NCBI RefSeq assembly: GCF_002150685.1
Contig: NZ_MSSW01000045.1
Coordinates: 1 to 64,000 of the forward strand
Length of the DNA: 64,000 bases
DNA from: Algoriphagus antarcticus
GTDB lineage: Bacteria; Bacteroidota; Bacteroidia; Cytophagales; Cyclobacteriaceae
Direction of reading: 5' to 3'
Shown here: positions 43,905 to 52,387 of the stretch, piece after piece
Layout: each line of letters starts with the position of its first letter
Position numbering within the stretch: the stretch's first letter is position 1
Position numbers and translations under genes: made by a program
The notes under the pieces: model-generated
Databases searched by the model: none
Told to the model about the DNA's origin: nothing
The model's input: only the letters and a program-made list of their open reading frames with translations

Positions 43905-45347
43905 TTACTCCACTCTTCCAGCCTTTCTCATACCAGTTCCTTCAGATTCTGTCAAAGCATCGCCCAAATCAACTCTAGCCTCATTAGCAAACTGATTTAA
44001 TTTCGCCAGGATTTCAGGATTACTTTTTGAAACGTCAGTCGATTCAGCAGGATCCGCAGCAAGGTCGAAAAGTTCTGCTTTTTCCAAATTCAACATGTGG
44101 TATTTCACAGGAATTCCATCATTTGGCATCACTGTTCCTTCCGGAATACTTCTATAGCTATGAGGAAAAACGAGCTTCCATTTTCCATAAATTACTGCTT
44201 GAAGTTCATTCCTGTTATAGTAAGCGAAATATGGTCTCGGCTCCATCTCTTTGCCTTCGAGTATGGGTAATATGCTACTTCCATCAATCAGCAATTCTGG
44301 AAGTTTGGCACCCGTTATTTCTGCTAAAGTCGGAAGAATGTCAATCGTCATTGCAGCTTGGTTTTCTACTTTTCCAGCAGGGAAATGATTTGGCCAAACA
44401 AAGATCCCAGGTTCACGGATTCCTCCTTCCCATGAAGTTCCTTTTCCTTCTCTCAGACCAGCAGTCAACCCTGCATGCCCGCCATAAGATAACCAAGGTC
44501 CATTGTCCGAAGTAAAGATGATAATGGTGTTTTCTGCTAGGCCTAATTCCTCTAATTTCTTTCGTACTTGACCCACAGACCAGTCTATTTCCATCATCAC
44601 ATCACCATAAAGTCCTTGTTCAGATTTGCCTTTAAATTTATCAGAAACGAAAAGCGGAACATGCGGCATGCTATGTGCCAAATACAAGAAGAAGGGCTCT
44701 TCCTTACTCTTTTCTATAAACTTAATAGCCTCCTCAGTATAATTGGTTGTAAGCATACTTTGATCGTCTAGCGTGTCAATGACAGCAGTATTTCTATACA
44801 AAGGAAGTGGTGGGTAATAGTCCTTAGCCTCAGGATGATGCGGCCACATATCATTGGAATAAGGAAGCCCATAATACGAATCAAATCCTTGTTCAGTAGG
44901 GAGGAAAGGAGCGAGGTGTCCCAGATGCCATTTTCCTACCATGCCTGTCGCATAACCATTGCCTTTGAGCATTTCTGCGATGGTCGTTTCGGTTGGGTTT
45001 AAACCATGCTTTGCAGTATGGTCCAGTGCGCCAAAAATCTCTAATCTATTTGCGTAAGTCCCAGTTAGCAATGCAGCTCTGGAAGCAGAACAAACAGCAT
45101 GAGGCACATAGAATTGGGTAAATCGAACTCCGTCAGCTGCCAGTTGATCTAGATTTGGGGTTTTCCATTCTGTCGCTCCATAAACTCCCAGATCTCCATA
45201 GCCCATATCGTCTGCGAAAATCAATATGATATTGGGTTTGGTTGGAGATTCAATTGTTACCTTTTCATCTGGTTTATTTTGAAATGATGCAAAAGCGGCT
45301 AAAGCAATTAATAGAGGGAAAAGTAGATTAGAATACGATATGGTCAT
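43905..45347 (-). CDS. Secreted sulfatase (formylglycine type)
   Basis: 480 residues from the ATG at 45347; a longer start at 45377 would overlap the upstream gene by 17 bases and adds a lysine-rich tail. N-terminal hydrophobic signal (LLFPLLIALAAFASF). The S1 sulfatase marks are NIILIFADDMGYGDLG (39-54), formylglycine site CSASR (86-90; Cys86 oxidised by a maturase) and KWHLGHLAPF with HAGLTAGLREGKGTSWEGGIREP. It removes sulfate esters from a glycan or similar substrate in the periplasm. Last gene of the VCBS-haloperoxidase-sulfatase operon; the gap before it is 13 bases. An anSME/FGE maturase is not in the window. Confidence 0.92.
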   Translation of the reverse strand: MTISYSNLLFPLLIALAAFASFQNKPDEKVTIESPTKPNIILIFADDMGYGDLGVYGATEWKTPNLDQLAADGVRFTQFYVPHAVCSASRAALLTGTYANRLEIFGALDHTAKHGLNPTETTIAEMLKGNGYATGMVGKWHLGHLAPFLPTEQGFDSYYGLPYSNDMWPHHPEAKDYYPPLPLYRNTAVIDTLDDQSMLTTNYTEEAIKFIEKSKEEPFFLYLAHSMPHVPLFVSDKFKGKSEQGLYGDVMMEIDWSVGQVRKKLEELGLAENTIIIFTSDNGPWLSYGGHAGLTAGLREGKGTSWEGGIREPGIFVWPNHFPAGKVENQAAMTIDILPTLAEITGAKLPELLIDGSSILPILEGKEMEPRPYFAYYNRNELQAVIYGKWKLVFPHSYRSIPEGTVMPNDGIPVKYHMLNLEKAELFDLAADPAESTDVSKSNPEILAKLNQFANEARVDLGDALTESEGTGMRKAGRVE

Positions 45348-45360
45348 ATTTTTGCTTTTT

Positions 45361-46695
45361 TTATTCTTTACTTCCAACTTTTGACCAAATCATCTTCCCA
45401 ATCTTTTCTCCCTGACTTACTCCGTTTTCTATGGCATCCCGAAAGTGAATTCCGCCATAAAGTCGAGAAATGGCAGCTTCTTCCGAAGCTAACAGAAAGG
45501 ATTTGAAAGGTCTTTCTGGAAGACCAAAATAGATTTCAGAACTATCGACAAAGTCAAAATCATCTCCGAAATAACCTGTCAAAACTATAGCTGAAGCTCT
45601 GCTGATTACGGAGTGGCCAGAGGTGTATTCTGGAAAAGGCGGAGTTTGTAAAAGCGGTCTCCATCTCTGATCCATTTGTTGATTGATCACCGTTTCTGGA
45701 CGGATTCTATCAGTTTTGTATTTAGCTTTCCAGCAGGAAATAAAAGCATCGTGAAGAGCCATTCCCACCAACGAATGAACATAGGCTGTTTCTGCAAATG
45801 AAAGTTTCGCTTTTTCAGCAGCAATTCCCGTGATACCAATCCAATGTCCCCCCGGAGAAATTTTCTTTACTCCGATTGCCATGTGACCCGAAAACTCTAC
45901 TTTGAAAGGATTACAATCCCAGAAGTTGGCGATCAACTTTCTTTCCTCATTCAATTCGTTGGTAATGTTGTATACTTCCATCAATTGGTTGTGAAAAGAG
46001 CTTCCTTCGCTCATGTCGAAAGGAGCCATGGGTGCGGGTTCATATTCTTCCAGGTTTTGTATGAAAAAAGGTTTAATGGTTTTCCACTCTGGTTCTACCG
46101 CTGAGATGTAAGCTGGAGGCGTTGGATACCAAAAGCCCTCCCCTTGTTGAGGAGTATAGCGGGTCAATGTAGAAAGTTGAAGATATCCATCTTTTTTAGC
46201 CACTTGCATTACTTTGGCAGCGACAGACTCTGCAAAAGCTATATGTGCCTGAAGTTCTTTCTTAGAAATTATTTTTGCCTTTAATGCGGTTTCTGTCCAC
46301 TCTGATTGTTTTTCTTTCAAAAGATAGCCGGAAGGCATGATGGCTTCACCTACCTTGAGCATGGCGTAAATTGCCGCAAATTCAGGTGATTTGATCCCGG
46401 AAACTGCGATTTCCCAATCTTGCTCTGCTAGATAGGTTTGGTCCAGGATATTTAGATTTTCAAACCCGTTGCCGGATTCTTTTGCGATTAGGTAAGCAGC
46501 AAGGTTGGAATAGGCATAAATCCGAGCAGCAACGGGAGGACTCGCCACATCAGTGACCATCACTTCGGTAATGTGAAATAGTTGCTGAGAATAGAGTTTA
46601 GGCCAGTTGATATCCTTTGGCCTAGCCCAGGAAGTATTCATCACTAAGCAAATGAGTATTAATAAAGTAAAAGAGGATTTTATTAGTTGACTCAT
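45361..46695 (-). CDS. Vanadium-dependent haloperoxidase / PAP2-type phosphatase family protein
   Basis: 444 residues, Sec signal (cut near TSWARP). Vanadate/phosphate-binding motifs in order: KYKTDRIRPETV (first, Lys and Arg), PFPEYTSGHS (SGH, second) and SRLYGGIHFRDA (Arg and His, third). These define the VHPO/PAP2 fold. The first half is a helical domain of the bacterial VHPO type. It may be a haloperoxidase or an acid phosphatase; the choice cannot be made from sequence. In Bacteroidota this family often sits beside an FG-GAP/ASPIC protein, as here. Four-base overlap (ATGA) with the upstream gene. Confidence 0.85.
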   Translation of the reverse strand: MSQLIKSSFTLLILICLVMNTSWARPKDINWPKLYSQQLFHITEVMVTDVASPPVAARIYAYSNLAAYLIAKESGNGFENLNILDQTYLAEQDWEIAVSGIKSPEFAAIYAMLKVGEAIMPSGYLLKEKQSEWTETALKAKIISKKELQAHIAFAESVAAKVMQVAKKDGYLQLSTLTRYTPQQGEGFWYPTPPAYISAVEPEWKTIKPFFIQNLEEYEPAPMAPFDMSEGSSFHNQLMEVYNITNELNEERKLIANFWDCNPFKVEFSGHMAIGVKKISPGGHWIGITGIAAEKAKLSFAETAYVHSLVGMALHDAFISCWKAKYKTDRIRPETVINQQMDQRWRPLLQTPPFPEYTSGHSVISRASAIVLTGYFGDDFDFVDSSEIYFGLPERPFKSFLLASEEAAISRLYGGIHFRDAIENGVSQGEKIGKMIWSKVGSKE

Positions 46696-49600
46696 CTGAT
46701 TTTATAACTTTCCAGCGGTTGCTGATTGATTCCAAAAAGAAGCTGGACTTCTGAGTTTATTTTGATTGGCAAAATAGATTTTATGTCTCCTTTGATAGCT
46801 AAACCAGATTCAGCGGGACTGAGTGGAGTGAAATTCCCGTCACCATTACCTATTAGTACCAGACCAAGTCCGGCATCCATCAATCCAATTCGTATTCTTG
46901 TATAGGTTTGGTTGCCTCCTAAAATCAAATCCATGTTCCCATCCTGATTCAGGTCGATTGGTAATATACTAAAGATAGGAAATGATTGAGCTAGCCTTGG
47001 GAGTGATTTGACTTTGAAGCCATTTCCAGTGTTTTCTAAAACTACTGATTCTAAGGTATTTGCTTCCAAAACCTGCGCATTTTCTAATTCCTGAACTGTA
47101 AAAAGATCATCCATTGTCGCTTTCGAATAAGATGCGTAATCTGTGAATCGACTTCTCATACTTGCCATTTGATCGAGCAATTCATCACGACTCGGATAAG
47201 GATACATTTTGTCTCCCACAAAGCATTCTAGGATAGGATCGATTGATCCGTTTTGGTCAAAATCTGCTGCATAAAGCCGGAGCTTTTTGTTCTCATCAGC
47301 CTCGAATTGGGAGTTTAGACCAAAGTTGCCAGCGATCAAATCCATGTCCCCGTCGCCATCTAAATCTGCTTTGGATAGTTTATTCCACCAGCCGGAAACT
47401 GGTGAGCTGAAATAAGTAGATGTTTTGTTTTCTAAACTAGTTCCCGTATTGATCAAGACAGTAATGGGCATATATTCTCCCGCGAGAATCAGATCCAGCC
47501 TCCCGTCTCCAGTCAAATCAATCAATTCTGAAGAAGTGATTAAGCCTATTTTCCCTGAATTTGGCAGATAATCTTTTGTCTGATCGGTGAAATTACCGCT
47601 GCCATCATTGATCAGCAATTTGCTTTCAGGGATGATCGGATAACGTCCAGGGATCAATCTCGCCCCTACAAATAAATCCAAGTTTCCATCTCCGTTTGCA
47701 TCAAAAGCCTGGGCAGTTCCCGTGCTGAATTTATAGTCAGGAAAGGAGCTTTGCATTGTCATTTTTCCTGTGCCATCATTCAGATAAAGCCTATCCAAAA
47801 GGGATTCATCAGAGCCTAAGTAATCGTGATATCCTCCACTTCCTATGAATAAATCCTGATGGCCATCTCCATTGAAATCCTCGAAAATAGCCACTGCATC
47901 GGTAAATTCATTAGAAGACTTGAAGCCTGAATAGTTCTTCCAACCTCCTTTTTCAAACGACATTATTTTTCCAGCTTGCCCTTTTGAACCGCCAATAAAA
48001 ACCTCTGGATTTCCGTCGCTATTTAGGTCTCCTTGCGATAAAACTGGACTGATGTAGCTAGGCATGGTAAGCATTAGAGGCTGACGCTTAAAGTCATTAT
48101 ACTGATTTGGCTCAGGATTATATTCCGGAGCAAAATCACTTTCAGCCAATAATGGAGCTGGCCTAACAGAAGATTGAGTGCGTTCGGAACTTTCTTTTTG
48201 AATAGTGAGGTGTTGATTTGCAGGAACGTTTTCGATGAATTGCAGCGAACCATCTGGCCATATAACTTGAATCGAAGGCACAATGGAAAGATCGTCTAGT
48301 CCGAATTGAAGCCTAGGACTGACTGAGGATTGGAAGCCTCTGACGGGCTGTACTTCTAGCGTTTGATTTTCCCAGCCTGTGAATACTTCCACTTTTGCAC
48401 CTAGAGCAAATGTATTTGCTGAATTTTCCTTAAGTGAAATTTGTATCCAATTTTTACTAGGACTTACATTTTGATAGATTGACGCTTGCTCATTCAGGTT
48501 GTTTACCACCAGGTCGAGATCTCCATCATTATCCAAATCAGCGTATGCCGCGCCACTGGAAAATCCTTTTTCACCAAAGCCCCATGCTGTTGACCTATCT
48601 TTAAAGTCTAGGTTTCCTGTGTTTTCAAAAATGTAATTGTGAATAGGAGTGGAGGTCATGGTTGTCACCAGATGAAGCGTGTCAGCCTGTTGCTTTGCGA
48701 TCGCTTGCTTGAAATAGTAATCTCCTTTGTACTTCAAAAAATCTCGGTTGGTATAGTCCCGATAATAACCATTGGTGATGAAAAGATCCTTTTTACCATT
48801 ATTGGTTGCGTCAAAAAACAAAGCAGACCAGCTCCAGTCGCTATTAGAAATGTTTGCGAGTTGACCTACTTCTGAGAATAGCCCACCACCTTGATTTAGC
48901 TGAAGCATATTCCTCATACTTTGATGGTGAAAACCCTCCTTTATCATCAAAGCATATTGTTCGTAATTTTCGGGGCCATAGAGCAGCTTTTGTCGCTCAT
49001 TGTCATCAGGAAGCATATCGAGGGTATAGACGTCTGGCTTGCCATCGTTATTGATATCTGAGATGTCAGCCCCCATAGAGAAGTGGGAAATATGCTGAAA
49101 ATATTCAGTCATACGATCGGTAAATGTACCGTCACCATTGTTAATGTATAGATAATCAGGCTCTATGTAGTCATTGGTGACTAGTATATCCGGCCAGCCA
49201 TCCTGGTTAATATCTGACGAAACAATTCCTAACCCAAACCCCAAAGCAGAACCTTGAATGCCTGCTTGCTCACTGATATCGATGAATTTACCATCATCAT
49301 TTCTGTAAAGCTTGTCACCAGCATAGGGGTGTCTGATTTTTTTTACTTCATCAAATTCAATTTCATTGATAGCTTGTATATGATGATTGAGCAAGTACAA
49401 ATCTAGGTCTCCATCCTTATCAAAATCAAAAAATAAACCTTGAGTACTATTAGAAAGATCAGCTAGACCATAGGCAGTCGCTTCATCTTTGAAAGTAAAA
49501 TCACCTTGATTGATCCAGAGTTCATTTGCTCTGAATTCCGGTTTTCCCTTACCCGAATAACAAACGTAAATGTCTAATAAACCATCCCCGTTCACGTCAG

Positions 49601-49979
49601 CCATACTTACGCCTGTAGTCCAAACATCCTTTCCTGCGACTCCAGCAGATTTGGTTATATCATCGAATTTCCAGTTTCCCAGATTCCGGTAAACTTTATT
49701 GGGACTCATGTTTCCGGTGAAAAATATATCCTCCAGGCCATCATTGTCCAAATCTCCAACAGCTACGCCACCACCATTGTAGAAATATTCATAGCGTAGA
49801 ATATTGTTTTCCCCGTCTTCTTTCAGTTGATTTTTGAAAGTAATCCCAGATTTTTTATTGGAGATTTTCTCAAAATTCGTAGAAGGAGATTGAGCTAAAA
49901 GGGTGTTTACTGGTTGGAGTAATATGAGAGACCGTAACGTCAGTATTAAGACTGTTTTAGATTTAATAAGGAAACGCAT
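46692..49979 (-). CDS. Large secreted FG-GAP (VCBS-like) protein with ASPIC/UnbV domain
   Basis: 1095 residues. Sec signal (1-29, cut near LLAQ). It carries about ten FG-GAP/VCBS repeats with calcium-binding DxDxDG-type loops, for example GDLDNDGLEDIFFTGN, ADVNGDGLLDIYVCY, FDFDKDGDLDLYLLN, ADLDNDGDLDLVVNN and FDANGDGNLDLFVGA. In the middle is an ASPIC/UnbV domain (NWIQISLKENSANTFALGAK, then LEVQPVRGFQSSVSPRLQFGL). CRTAC1-like architecture; a beta-propeller surface protein, perhaps binding glycans or holding an enzyme. First gene of the operon with the haloperoxidase-like and sulfatase genes; starts 22 bases after the ROK repressor stop. Confidence 0.92.
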   Translation of the reverse strand: MRFLIKSKTVLILTLRSLILLQPVNTLLAQSPSTNFEKISNKKSGITFKNQLKEDGENNILRYEYFYNGGGVAVGDLDNDGLEDIFFTGNMSPNKVYRNLGNWKFDDITKSAGVAGKDVWTTGVSMADVNGDGLLDIYVCYSGKGKPEFRANELWINQGDFTFKDEATAYGLADLSNSTQGLFFDFDKDGDLDLYLLNHHIQAINEIEFDEVKKIRHPYAGDKLYRNDDGKFIDISEQAGIQGSALGFGLGIVSSDINQDGWPDILVTNDYIEPDYLYINNGDGTFTDRMTEYFQHISHFSMGADISDINNDGKPDVYTLDMLPDDNERQKLLYGPENYEQYALMIKEGFHHQSMRNMLQLNQGGGLFSEVGQLANISNSDWSWSALFFDATNNGKKDLFITNGYYRDYTNRDFLKYKGDYYFKQAIAKQQADTLHLVTTMTSTPIHNYIFENTGNLDFKDRSTAWGFGEKGFSSGAAYADLDNDGDLDLVVNNLNEQASIYQNVSPSKNWIQISLKENSANTFALGAKVEVFTGWENQTLEVQPVRGFQSSVSPRLQFGLDDLSIVPSIQVIWPDGSLQFIENVPANQHLTIQKESSERTQSSVRPAPLLAESDFAPEYNPEPNQYNDFKRQPLMLTMPSYISPVLSQGDLNSDGNPEVFIGGSKGQAGKIMSFEKGGWKNYSGFKSSNEFTDAVAIFEDFNGDGHQDLFIGSGGYHDYLGSDESLLDRLYLNDGTGKMTMQSSFPDYKFSTGTAQAFDANGDGNLDLFVGARLIPGRYPIIPESKLLINDGSGNFTDQTKDYLPNSGKIGLITSSELIDLTGDGRLDLILAGEYMPITVLINTGTSLENKTSTYFSSPVSGWWNKLSKADLDGDGDMDLIAGNFGLNSQFEADENKKLRLYAADFDQNGSIDPILECFVGDKMYPYPSRDELLDQMASMRSRFTDYASYSKATMDDLFTVQELENAQVLEANTLESVVLENTGNGFKVKSLPRLAQSFPIFSILPIDLNQDGNMDLILGGNQTYTRIRIGLMDAGLGLVLIGNGDGNFTPLSPAESGLAIKGDIKSILPIKINSEVQLLFGINQQPLESYKIR

Positions 49980-50000
49980 GAGTTTATATAGAACTGAGGT

Positions 50001-51248
50001 TTAGCCTAGTCTGCTGATTAAATCTTCAAAGAGCTTTTCATTCACAACAGCAACTCCACCCAAAAGGCCAACATCTTCACCTAATTTGTAAAGGGCGAGT
50101 TGAGATTTTTCACGTGATTTTGCCATGCTGTATATGTTCAACGCTTGCTGAATTGGGGTAATCAAATATTGATTTGCTTCAGCGACAGAACCGCCAATAA
50201 TTATTAGTTCAGGGTTTAGTACTTGGATAAGCATAGATATGCCTCTTCCTAGATCCAAGCCAGCTTCGGAAAGGATGGTGATTGCTCTCTGATCACCAGC
50301 CAAGGCGGCTTCTACCACAAGACTTGGAACAATACCACCTTCTAGGTTTCGAGCCATTCTTGCTAATATACTGTCCTTATCAAGTTTAATGGCTGCCTCA
50401 GCCATCTTCACGATAGCTGTGCCAGATGCAACAGCCTCCAAGCAGCCCTTTTTACCACAAATACAAGTCACGTCTCTGGATTCAAAAATTGGGGAGTGAC
50501 TAAATTCTCCTGCAAAACCAGATGCTCCTTGATATAGTTTTCCGTCTATGATGATTCCTAACCCTATTCCCCAACCAATAAAGAGGCCTAGTACATTCTT
50601 ATAATGATGATCAGTAGCGAATTTGAATTCAGCTAGTGTCATTGCGCGGGCATCGTTTTCAAGGAATATTTTCTTTGAAAATCTAGTTTCTAGGTTTTCT
50701 AGAAGTGTTTTTGAGCCAAATCTGAGATAAGTGTAATTCACACCACCAATCGAATCTGTCAAACCAGGCATGGAAAATCCGATCGCGATTACTTTTTGTG
50801 CGGGAATCTCTGTCTTAATCAAGTAAGATTCTATCAGTTGACAGATATGCTCAAATGTTTCCTTTTCGTTGTCCAAACTGATTCTATGACTTTCCTTCTC
50901 TGTCACAATGGTGTGATTGCATGAATAAAGAGCAAGGTTCATATTGAACTTGGAGAGATCGACGGACAGCACATAGAAAGCATCTGGAGCCAATCTATAT
51001 AAATCTGGCTTACGTCCACCCTGAGACTCTGCGCGTCCTTGTTTGATTACTTCTCCGCTCGAAATCAAGTCGCCTAGCAGTGAATTGACTGTTGGCAAGG
51101 AGATTCCAACTTCAGCGCAAATCTCGCTTGCAGTGTTGGCACCTTTAGTGTATAGGTTCTTGATAATCTTGATTTTGTTGAGGTAGCTTTTAATTTCTAC
51201 CACACCTTCCATTTTGTCGATTACTTCCTGAGGATTTATTAAATGCAT
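50001..51248 (-). CDS. ROK-family transcriptional regulator (NagC/XylR type)
   Basis: 415 residues. N-terminal winged helix (about 15-90; SEICAEVGISLPTVNSLLGDLISSGEVIKQG) then a ROK domain with LSVDLSKFNMNL, FIGWGIGLGIIIDGK, EFSHSPI and the zinc motif CICGKKGCLEAVASG. Such proteins repress sugar-use genes and release DNA when bound to a sugar or sugar phosphate. Its stop lies 21 bases upstream of the FG-GAP gene start, so it heads the same minus-strand run and probably controls it and perhaps the SusCD genes. Divergent from the cupin gene. Confidence 0.9.
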   Translation of the reverse strand: MHLINPQEVIDKMEGVVEIKSYLNKIKIIKNLYTKGANTASEICAEVGISLPTVNSLLGDLISSGEVIKQGRAESQGGRKPDLYRLAPDAFYVLSVDLSKFNMNLALYSCNHTIVTEKESHRISLDNEKETFEHICQLIESYLIKTEIPAQKVIAIGFSMPGLTDSIGGVNYTYLRFGSKTLLENLETRFSKKIFLENDARAMTLAEFKFATDHHYKNVLGLFIGWGIGLGIIIDGKLYQGASGFAGEFSHSPIFESRDVTCICGKKGCLEAVASGTAIVKMAEAAIKLDKDSILARMARNLEGGIVPSLVVEAALAGDQRAITILSEAGLDLGRGISMLIQVLNPELIIIGGSVAEANQYLITPIQQALNIYSMAKSREKSQLALYKLGEDVGLLGGVAVVNEKLFEDLISRLG

Positions 51249-51467
51249 AGGGTTAAGTTATTCCTGAATTACGGCAATTTTTGATTTTCAAAAAAACACT
51301 TTATTAAAAAAATAAGATAACGTGTGTTTATTTGTGGCGAAATTACAGAATCCTCAAATAGTAAGGGGTTGTTTTCTCTAAAAGATTTCAAATGTGAGAT
51401 TTTCATTGAATAATTCATTTTTAGAATGAATTAATTATTTTTGGGAAATGTATTTTGACAAATAGAT

Positions 51468-51989
51468 ATGAATTTAATAGAGATTGATGCTGGTCTTGGC
51501 AAAGAAGACGTGTTTCAGAAAGTTGAAGACTTTTTGACTGTAAAAGGATTTAGAATTTCCAAAATAGATCAGACGAGACCTTGGGGAGGTTTTTTTGTTC
51601 TGGAAGAAAACCAAATCCGTGAATTTAGAGCTATGTTTTTCGAGGATGTTGATCTTTCGGAGGAGCAACTGAAGCTAAAGTTAAGTCCAAAGTTTTTATT
51701 GGTAGCTCCAGGTAACAGACTTTCTTGGCAGTATCACTTTCGTAGAGCCGAACTTTGGAAACTTATCAACGGTGAATCTGGAATCGTACGTAGTGAAACA
51801 GATGAACTTGGAGATTTAGAGAAAATGGAGCTCAATAAAACGGTTTCCTTAAAGCAAGGTGAACGCCACAGGTTAGTAGGCTTGGATACCTGGGGGATTG
51901 TAGCTGAAATATGGATGCATGTGGATCCGGAGAATCCATCCAATGAGGAGGATATAGTAAGATTAGAAGACGACTACTCTAGGAAATAA
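51468..51989 (+). CDS. Cupin protein, mannose-6-phosphate isomerase type II-like
   Basis: 173 residues. The marks of the type II PMI cupin are present: RPWGGFFVLEE (40-50), KFLLVAPGNRLSWQYHFRRAELW (about 75-97), a GERHRLVGLDTWGIVAEIW strand pair, and the closing EDDYSR. It lacks the nucleotidyltransferase half of ManC-type proteins. It probably isomerises or binds a hexose phosphate; databases sometimes name such proteins phosphoheptose isomerase, which I cannot confirm. Single gene, divergent from the ROK regulator. Confidence 0.75.
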   Translation: MNLIEIDAGLGKEDVFQKVEDFLTVKGFRISKIDQTRPWGGFFVLEENQIREFRAMFFEDVDLSEEQLKLKLSPKFLLVAPGNRLSWQYHFRRAELWKLINGESGIVRSETDELGDLEKMELNKTVSLKQGERHRLVGLDTWGIVAEIWMHVDPENPSNEEDIVRLEDDYSRK

Positions 51990-52015
51990 AAAAAGCTCGG
52001 GGTTTATCCCGAGCT
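51985..52015 (-). terminator. Terminator for minus-strand transcription
   Basis: Stem AGCTCGGG / CCCGAGCT with a six-base loop. On the minus strand it is followed by a long U-rich tract; on the plus strand A-rich sequence follows, so it serves the gene at 52181 or read-through from beyond. Confidence 0.6.
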
Positions 52016-52180
52016 AAAAAGCTTAAAATTTGTCGTCCGTAGCTCAATCACCCTTAAATAAACTATTCAGTTAAAAAAAATCCTACAGGACTAGCTGAAA
52101 GAGTGACTGAATGTATATGTAATTATTTGAAATTCAAAATTATGCGTGTAAAAAGTAACTCTCTTCCCATGGAGAGCTTT

Positions 52181-52342
52181 TTACAGTAAATCTATCTTTT
52201 TCGCTATCTCTTCAGCTTCGGCAGCCAGTCGGTCAGCTTCTTTTCTGTTTACCTGAGATGCTTTATGCACTTCAGCCAGCTTTTTCGAATAGGCTTCTTG
52301 AAGCTTTTCCTTCTCTGATTTCTTATTGAATAATCCGAACAT
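52181..52342 (-). CDS. Small coiled-coil protein (Lacal_2735/DUF6435-like)
   Basis: 53 residues starting MFGLFNKKSEKEKL and continuing as one charged amphipathic helix (KKLAEVHKASQVNRKEADRL, then AAEAEEIAKKIDLL). This pattern (MFGLFxKKS ... VNRxEAD) matches the small Lacal_2735-type proteins common in Bacteroidota; function unknown. Found only by reading the minus strand by eye. It is followed by the hairpin at 51985-52015. Confidence 0.8.
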   Translation of the reverse strand: MFGLFNKKSEKEKLQEAYSKKLAEVHKASQVNRKEADRLAAEAEEIAKKIDLL

Positions 52343-52387
52343 ATAGTTTTTATTAAAGAAACTCTGTGAAAATAGATTTGTTATGGA

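Noticed and set aside
51436-51443. TATTTTTG before the cupin gene
   Set aside because: No matching -33 box at a usable spacing.
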